Origin: Erythrobacter sp.
GTDB taxonomy: Bacteria > Pseudomonadota > Alphaproteobacteria > Sphingomonadales > Sphingomonadaceae
NCBI GenBank assembly: GCA_002695185.1
Contig: NZOF01000159.1
Location: forward strand, 1 to 56,322
Direction: 5' to 3'
DNA: 56,322 bases
Shown here: piece by piece, positions 52,871 through 56,322 of the stretch
How positions within the stretch are numbered: the stretch's first letter is position 1
Layout: every line of letters begins with the position of its first letter
Made by a program: the position numbers and the translations under genes
Notes under the pieces: model-generated
Told to the model about the DNA's origin: nothing
Databases searched by the model: none
The model's input: the letters and a program-made list of their open reading frames with translations, nothing else

Positions 52871-54451
52871 TCAGTTCAGCCCGGCAGCCTCCAGCAGCGA
52901 TTCCGTACTGGCGTCGAATTCCTCGCCGCCCTGCTCGATCGCCTTGGCCATCTGCTTGCCCAGCTCGACTCCGAACTGGTCGAAGGGATTGATGCCCATC
53001 AACACGGCGTTGGCGAAAGTGCGGTGTTCGTGAAACGCGATCAGCGCGCCCAGCGTGGCCGCGTCGAGATCGTCGACAAGGATGGTGGCCGATGGCCGGT
53101 CGCCGGGATAGTTGCGTGCCGGATCGGCACCCTTCTTGCCCGCCATCAGCGCGGCACCCTGGGCGAAGCAGTTCATCAGCAGGATGCGGTGATGGGCCGG
53201 GTCCAGCTCGTCGCCCGGCGCGATGCTGGCGATGAAATCGACCGGGATCAGATGGGTGCCCTGATGCAGCAGCTGGAACACGGCATGCTGCGCATCGGTG
53301 CCCACCCCGCCCCAGGTGATCGGTGCGGTGGGACCATCGACGGGTTGCATGTCGGCGGTCACGCGCTTGCCGTTGCTCTCCATCTCCAGCTGCTGGAGGT
53401 AGTCGGGGAAGAGGCCCAGCCGCTCGTCATAGGCGAAGACGGCGCGGGTCTGGCAGCCGCGGACGCGGGTGTAATAGAGATCGGCAAAGGCCGCGCGCAG
53501 GACCAGATTGTCCTCCGGCGCGGTATCGCGGAAATGCGCATCGACAGCCGCCGCGCCCGCCAGCATCTCGCGGAAATCGCCCATGCCCACGGCCATGGCG
53601 ATGGGAAAACCGATGGAGGACCAGATCGAATACCGACCGCCAACGCTTTCCTGGAAGGGCAGGATGCGCGTCTCGTCGACGCCCCATTCCACCGCGCCTT
53701 CGGGATTGGCGGTCAGCGCGATGACCCGGCCGCCGGGATCTTCCACGCCATTGTCGCCCAGCCATTTGAGCGCGCTTTCGGCATTGGTCATGGTCTCGAT
53801 CGTGGTGAAGGTCTTGCTGGCCACCGCGATCAGCGTCTTCGCCGGATCACATTTGGCAAAGGCCGCTTCCAGCGCAACGCCGTCGATATTGGACACCACG
53901 TGCACGTCGCAGCGGGCGAAATCGCGGGACAGCGCATCGACACCCAATGCCGGGCCAAGCGCACTCCCGCCGATGCCGATGTGGATCAGATGCTCGATCT
54001 CTCCCAGCGCGCCCTGGTGGATCGCCTCGACCAGCATGCCCATCCGGTCGATCAGCGCGCCCGCTTCCTCGACCTTGGCGGAATCGCCCACGCCGCGGAG
54101 CGTGGCGTGATCGGCGGCGCGGCCTTCGGTGGGGTTCACCACCTCGCCCGCGAACAGCTTGTCACGCATGGCGGTGAAATCCATCGTCTCCGCCAGTTCG
54201 GCAAAGCGCGCCAGCACCGCGCGGTCCAGATGGGTCTTCGACCAGTCGAACAATATGCCGCCGGGTGCCATCAGATCGCCTTCGGCATCGCCCGCCAGTT
54301 CGATCCTGCCCGACAGCATGGCTACACGCTCTGCGCCGCCGGGTTCGTCCGCACCCTCACCCCCGTCGCGCTTTGTGCTGAACAGTTCGAGCAGCGTCGG
54401 CTGCGGAAGGCTCGCAAGGTCGCTCCAGATATCGGCGGCAGATTTGGTCAT
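52871..54451 (-). CDS. pgi: Glucose-6-phosphate isomerase
   Basis: 526 residues from ATG 54451 (MTKSAADIW); a longer frame back to 54694 runs through the divergent lepB. It interconverts glucose-6-phosphate and fructose-6-phosphate. Family signatures are HIGIGGSALGPALGV, VASKTFTTIETMTNA, VGGRYSIWSSIGFPIAM, and the catalytic HQGTHLIPVDFI region (the D-x-x-x-x-x-x-x-H-x-x-x-x-x-N signature lies in GVELGKQMAKAIEQG). The start is 52 bases from the divergent lepB start. Confidence 0.95.
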   Translation of the reverse strand: MTKSAADIWSDLASLPQPTLLELFSTKRDGGEGADEPGGAERVAMLSGRIELAGDAEGDLMAPGGILFDWSKTHLDRAVLARFAELAETMDFTAMRDKLFAGEVVNPTEGRAADHATLRGVGDSAKVEEAGALIDRMGMLVEAIHQGALGEIEHLIHIGIGGSALGPALGVDALSRDFARCDVHVVSNIDGVALEAAFAKCDPAKTLIAVASKTFTTIETMTNAESALKWLGDNGVEDPGGRVIALTANPEGAVEWGVDETRILPFQESVGGRYSIWSSIGFPIAMAVGMGDFREMLAGAAAVDAHFRDTAPEDNLVLRAAFADLYYTRVRGCQTRAVFAYDERLGLFPDYLQQLEMESNGKRVTADMQPVDGPTAPITWGGVGTDAQHAVFQLLHQGTHLIPVDFIASIAPGDELDPAHHRILLMNCFAQGAALMAGKKGADPARNYPGDRPSATILVDDLDAATLGALIAFHEHRTFANAVLMGINPFDQFGVELGKQMAKAIEQGGEEFDASTESLLEAAGLN

Positions 54452-54503
54452 GGTGGGCAAAAATCCTTTGATGGTCGCGCTGCTGCGACTAGGGAATTCC
54501 GAG

Positions 54504-55355
54504 ATGAATGAGAACCCCCGCCTTGCAACGCCCGATGCCGAAACAAAACCGGGCACAGTCTCCCACGAGGAAACCCGCACCGAAGAGCAGGAAAGCTGGG
54601 GGGATTTCCTCAAGTTCCTGCTGAAGCTCGTAGTGATCGTGCTGATCTTCCGCAGCTTCATCTTCTCTCCCTTCACCATCCCCAGCGAAAGCATGCTGCC
54701 GGGCCTGAGGAACGGGGACTATCTGGTCGCCGCCAAATGGCCATATGGCTATTCGAGACTGTCGCTGCCGCTGGAAGCGCCGCTGATCCCGGGCCGCATC
54801 TTCGCCAGCCTGCCCGAACGCGGCGATGTGGTGATCTTCAAGCATCCGGTCGACGGCACCGATTACGTGAAGCGCGCAATCGGCCTGCCCGGTGACACCA
54901 TCGCCATGCGGCGCGGCACGGTCTATCTCAACGGCGATCGCCTCCTACAGGAACGCGGCAGTTTCGTGGATATCCCGATGAGCGCGAACACCAAGTGCCG
55001 GCCCGATGGCGGCACTGTGGTCGACGGTAATCTGTGCCGTTATCGCCAGATCATCGAAACGCTGCCGTCGGGCAAAAGCTATCGCACCATCGATTTCGGC
55101 CGCACCATGCAGGACGATTTCGACCCGATCGTGGTGCCGGCCGGCAAGATCTTCGTCATGGGCGATAATCGCGACAATTCGCTCGACAGCCGTTTCCCGC
55201 CACAGGCAGGCGGCGGTGTCGGGCTGGTCGATGCGGACCTGCTGGTCGCGCGCGCCACCATGGTCCTGTGGTCTACCGACGGCAGCGCGGAATGGCTGCT
55301 GCCCTGGACATGGTTCACCGCGGCCCGGTGGGACAGGATCGGGAGCACGCTGTGA
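54504..55355 (+). CDS. lepB: Signal peptidase I
   Basis: 283 residues from ATG 54504. An N-terminal acidic stretch precedes one membrane helix (LKLVVIVLIFRSFIF). The catalytic Ser lies in IPSESMLPGL, and the Lys dyad partner in GDVVIFKHPVDGTDYVKRAIGLPGD. GDNRDNSLDSRFP is the family's box E. It cleaves signal peptides at the outer face of the inner membrane. Its stop overlaps the start of rnc (GTGA), the classic lepB-rnc-era order. Confidence 0.96.
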   Translation: MNENPRLATPDAETKPGTVSHEETRTEEQESWGDFLKFLLKLVVIVLIFRSFIFSPFTIPSESMLPGLRNGDYLVAAKWPYGYSRLSLPLEAPLIPGRIFASLPERGDVVIFKHPVDGTDYVKRAIGLPGDTIAMRRGTVYLNGDRLLQERGSFVDIPMSANTKCRPDGGTVVDGNLCRYRQIIETLPSGKSYRTIDFGRTMQDDFDPIVVPAGKIFVMGDNRDNSLDSRFPPQAGGGVGLVDADLLVARATMVLWSTDGSAEWLLPWTWFTAARWDRIGSTL

Positions 55356-56023
55356 CCAGCCTCGACCCCGCCGCCCGCGAATGGCTGGATGCCAATGGCT
55401 TCACCGTGAACGATCAGGCCTTGTGGCAGGCCGCGCTCACCCATGGCAGCATGGGTGAAACGCAGGATTACGAACGGCTCGAATTCCTCGGCGATCGCGT
55501 GCTCGGCCTGTCGATCGCGCACTGGCTTTATGGTGAAAGCAATGCACCCGAGGGCAAGCTGGCCCAGCGCCTGAACGCTATCGTCAGCCGCGAAATGTGC
55601 GCCACCGTGGCGCGCGGGATCGGACTTGGCGATCACATGCGCATTTCGAAACAGGCGCGCGCCGATGGCGGCCGGGACAGCGACAATATCCTGGGCGATG
55701 TGATGGAGGCCCTGCTCGGCGCTCAGTTTCTCGACAATGGCTTCGAGGCATCGCGCCTGCTCGTTCACCAGCTCTGGCGCCCCGCGCTCGAAAGCGGTGC
55801 GGGCGAAAGCAAACATCCCAAGAGCGCGCTGCAGGAATGGGCGGCAGGCAATCGCCGCAAACCGCCCGAATACGAAGTCGTCGAAAGATCGGGCCCCGAT
55901 CATGCCGCGCAGTTCACCGTCCGCGTCAGCGTGCACAAGGTGGGCGACGCGACTGCCACTGCCGGCAGCAAGGGCGAAGCCGAAAAGGCCGCCGCAAAGG
56001 AATTCATGGAGAAATACGGATGA
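55352..56023 (+). CDS. rnc: Ribonuclease III
   Basis: 223 residues, GTG start overlapping lepB's stop. RNase III motif ERLEFLGDRVLGL carries the catalytic acidic residues, with the second acidic site in NILGDVMEALLGA. The C-terminal double-stranded-RNA-binding domain spans about 150-223 (KSALQEWAAGNRRKPPEY, then GSKGEAEKAAAKEFM). It processes rRNA and other double-stranded RNA. The stop overlaps era's start (ATGA at 56020-56023). Confidence 0.96.
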   Translation: MTSLDPAAREWLDANGFTVNDQALWQAALTHGSMGETQDYERLEFLGDRVLGLSIAHWLYGESNAPEGKLAQRLNAIVSREMCATVARGIGLGDHMRISKQARADGGRDSDNILGDVMEALLGAQFLDNGFEASRLLVHQLWRPALESGAGESKHPKSALQEWAAGNRRKPPEYEVVERSGPDHAAQFTVRVSVHKVGDATATAGSKGEAEKAAAKEFMEKYG

Positions 56024-56322
56024 GCGACGCCACCACGAAATGCGGCCTCGTCGCGGTTATCGGTGCCCCCAATGCGGGCAAGTCCACGCTGGTCAACCAA
56101 CTGGTCGGCCAGAAGGTCGCCATAACCAGCGCCAAGGCCCAGACCACGCGGGCGCGTATGCTCGGCATCGCGCTGCACAAAAGTGACGAGGCGGATACGC
56201 AGATGATCCTGGTCGATACGCCGGGCATCTTCGCGCCCAGGCGGCGGCTGGATCGCGCCATGGTCAGCGCGGCGTGGGAAGGCGCGGACAGTGCCGATGC
56301 CGTGTTGCTGATGGTCGATCCG
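56020..56322 (+). CDS. era: GTPase Era (partial, runs off window)
   Basis: The first 101 codons only. The P-loop is GAPNAGKSTLVNQLVG, switch I is AQTTRARMLG, and the G3 motif is LVDTPGIF. Era binds 16S rRNA and assists 30S assembly and cell-cycle control. ATG overlaps rnc's stop by four bases. The KH domain lies beyond the window. Confidence 0.95.
   Translation, partial: MSDATTKCGLVAVIGAPNAGKSTLVNQLVGQKVAITSAKAQTTRARMLGIALHKSDEADTQMILVDTPGIFAPRRRLDRAMVSAAWEGADSADAVLLMVDP

Noticed and set aside
1..56322. CRISPR arrays, rRNA, intact insertion sequences, phage genes
   Set aside because: No regularly spaced repeats, rRNA stretches, paired terminal inverted repeats or transposase motifs were found by reading.

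Overview
The window is an ordinary chromosomal stretch of an alphaproteobacterium, most likely a sphingomonad of the Erythrobacteraceae type. This is inferred from the GC-rich housekeeping genes, the many overlapping stop/start junctions and the style of the SecA, Mfd, RecG, LeuB, LepB, UbiK and SdhE proteins; no rRNA is present to confirm it. No plasmid, phage, CRISPR array or intact insertion sequence was seen.

Layout. (1) 1-6.4 kb: a more AT-rich surface-polysaccharide block (acyltransferase 3, GT-B-like transferase, Wzx-type flippase, GT-C-like membrane protein) with loose spacing, TTG starts and a gene-free patch, suggestive of transfer. (2) 6.6-16.5 kb: a five-gene, single-strand operon made only of exported beta-sandwich (DUF11-like) proteins plus one 1691-residue protein that joins an Ig-like stalk to a probable outer-membrane beta-barrel. 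I consider this the most interesting, apparently uncharacterised system here. (3) 16.6-19.3 kb: a tightly coupled trio of LMW-PTP, UbiB/ABC1-like kinase and fructosamine kinase, plausibly linked to protein deglycation. (4) 19.3-28.2 kb: PH-like membrane protein, RecG, SdhE, Mfd, an EAL phosphodiesterase, NAD kinase and tRNA-Asn(GTT). (5) 28.2-38.6 kb: TauE/SafE exporter, SecA, a small secreted protein, then a rightward run argJ - inositol-monophosphatase family - ppk - ppx, and ApaG. (6) 38.6-49.7 kb: a small protein behind a Fur-box-like site, MetZ, two polyprenol-sugar type glycosyltransferases, LeuB, RecO, UbiK, TspO, an SDR reductase, glutathione reductase and a DEAD-box helicase. (7) 49.9-56.3 kb: a repeat lipoprotein broken by an in-frame stop, a ferritin-like/GtrA fusion that looks like a frameshift product, Pgi, and the operon lepB-rnc-era, with era cut by the window end.

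How the genes fit together: the polysaccharide block and the DUF11 operon both build the cell surface. SecA would export the DUF11 subunits, and LepB would process their signal peptides. Ppk and Ppx make and break polyphosphate from one message. Mfd and RecG with RecO serve repair. Glutathione reductase, TspO and NAD kinase bear on redox balance.
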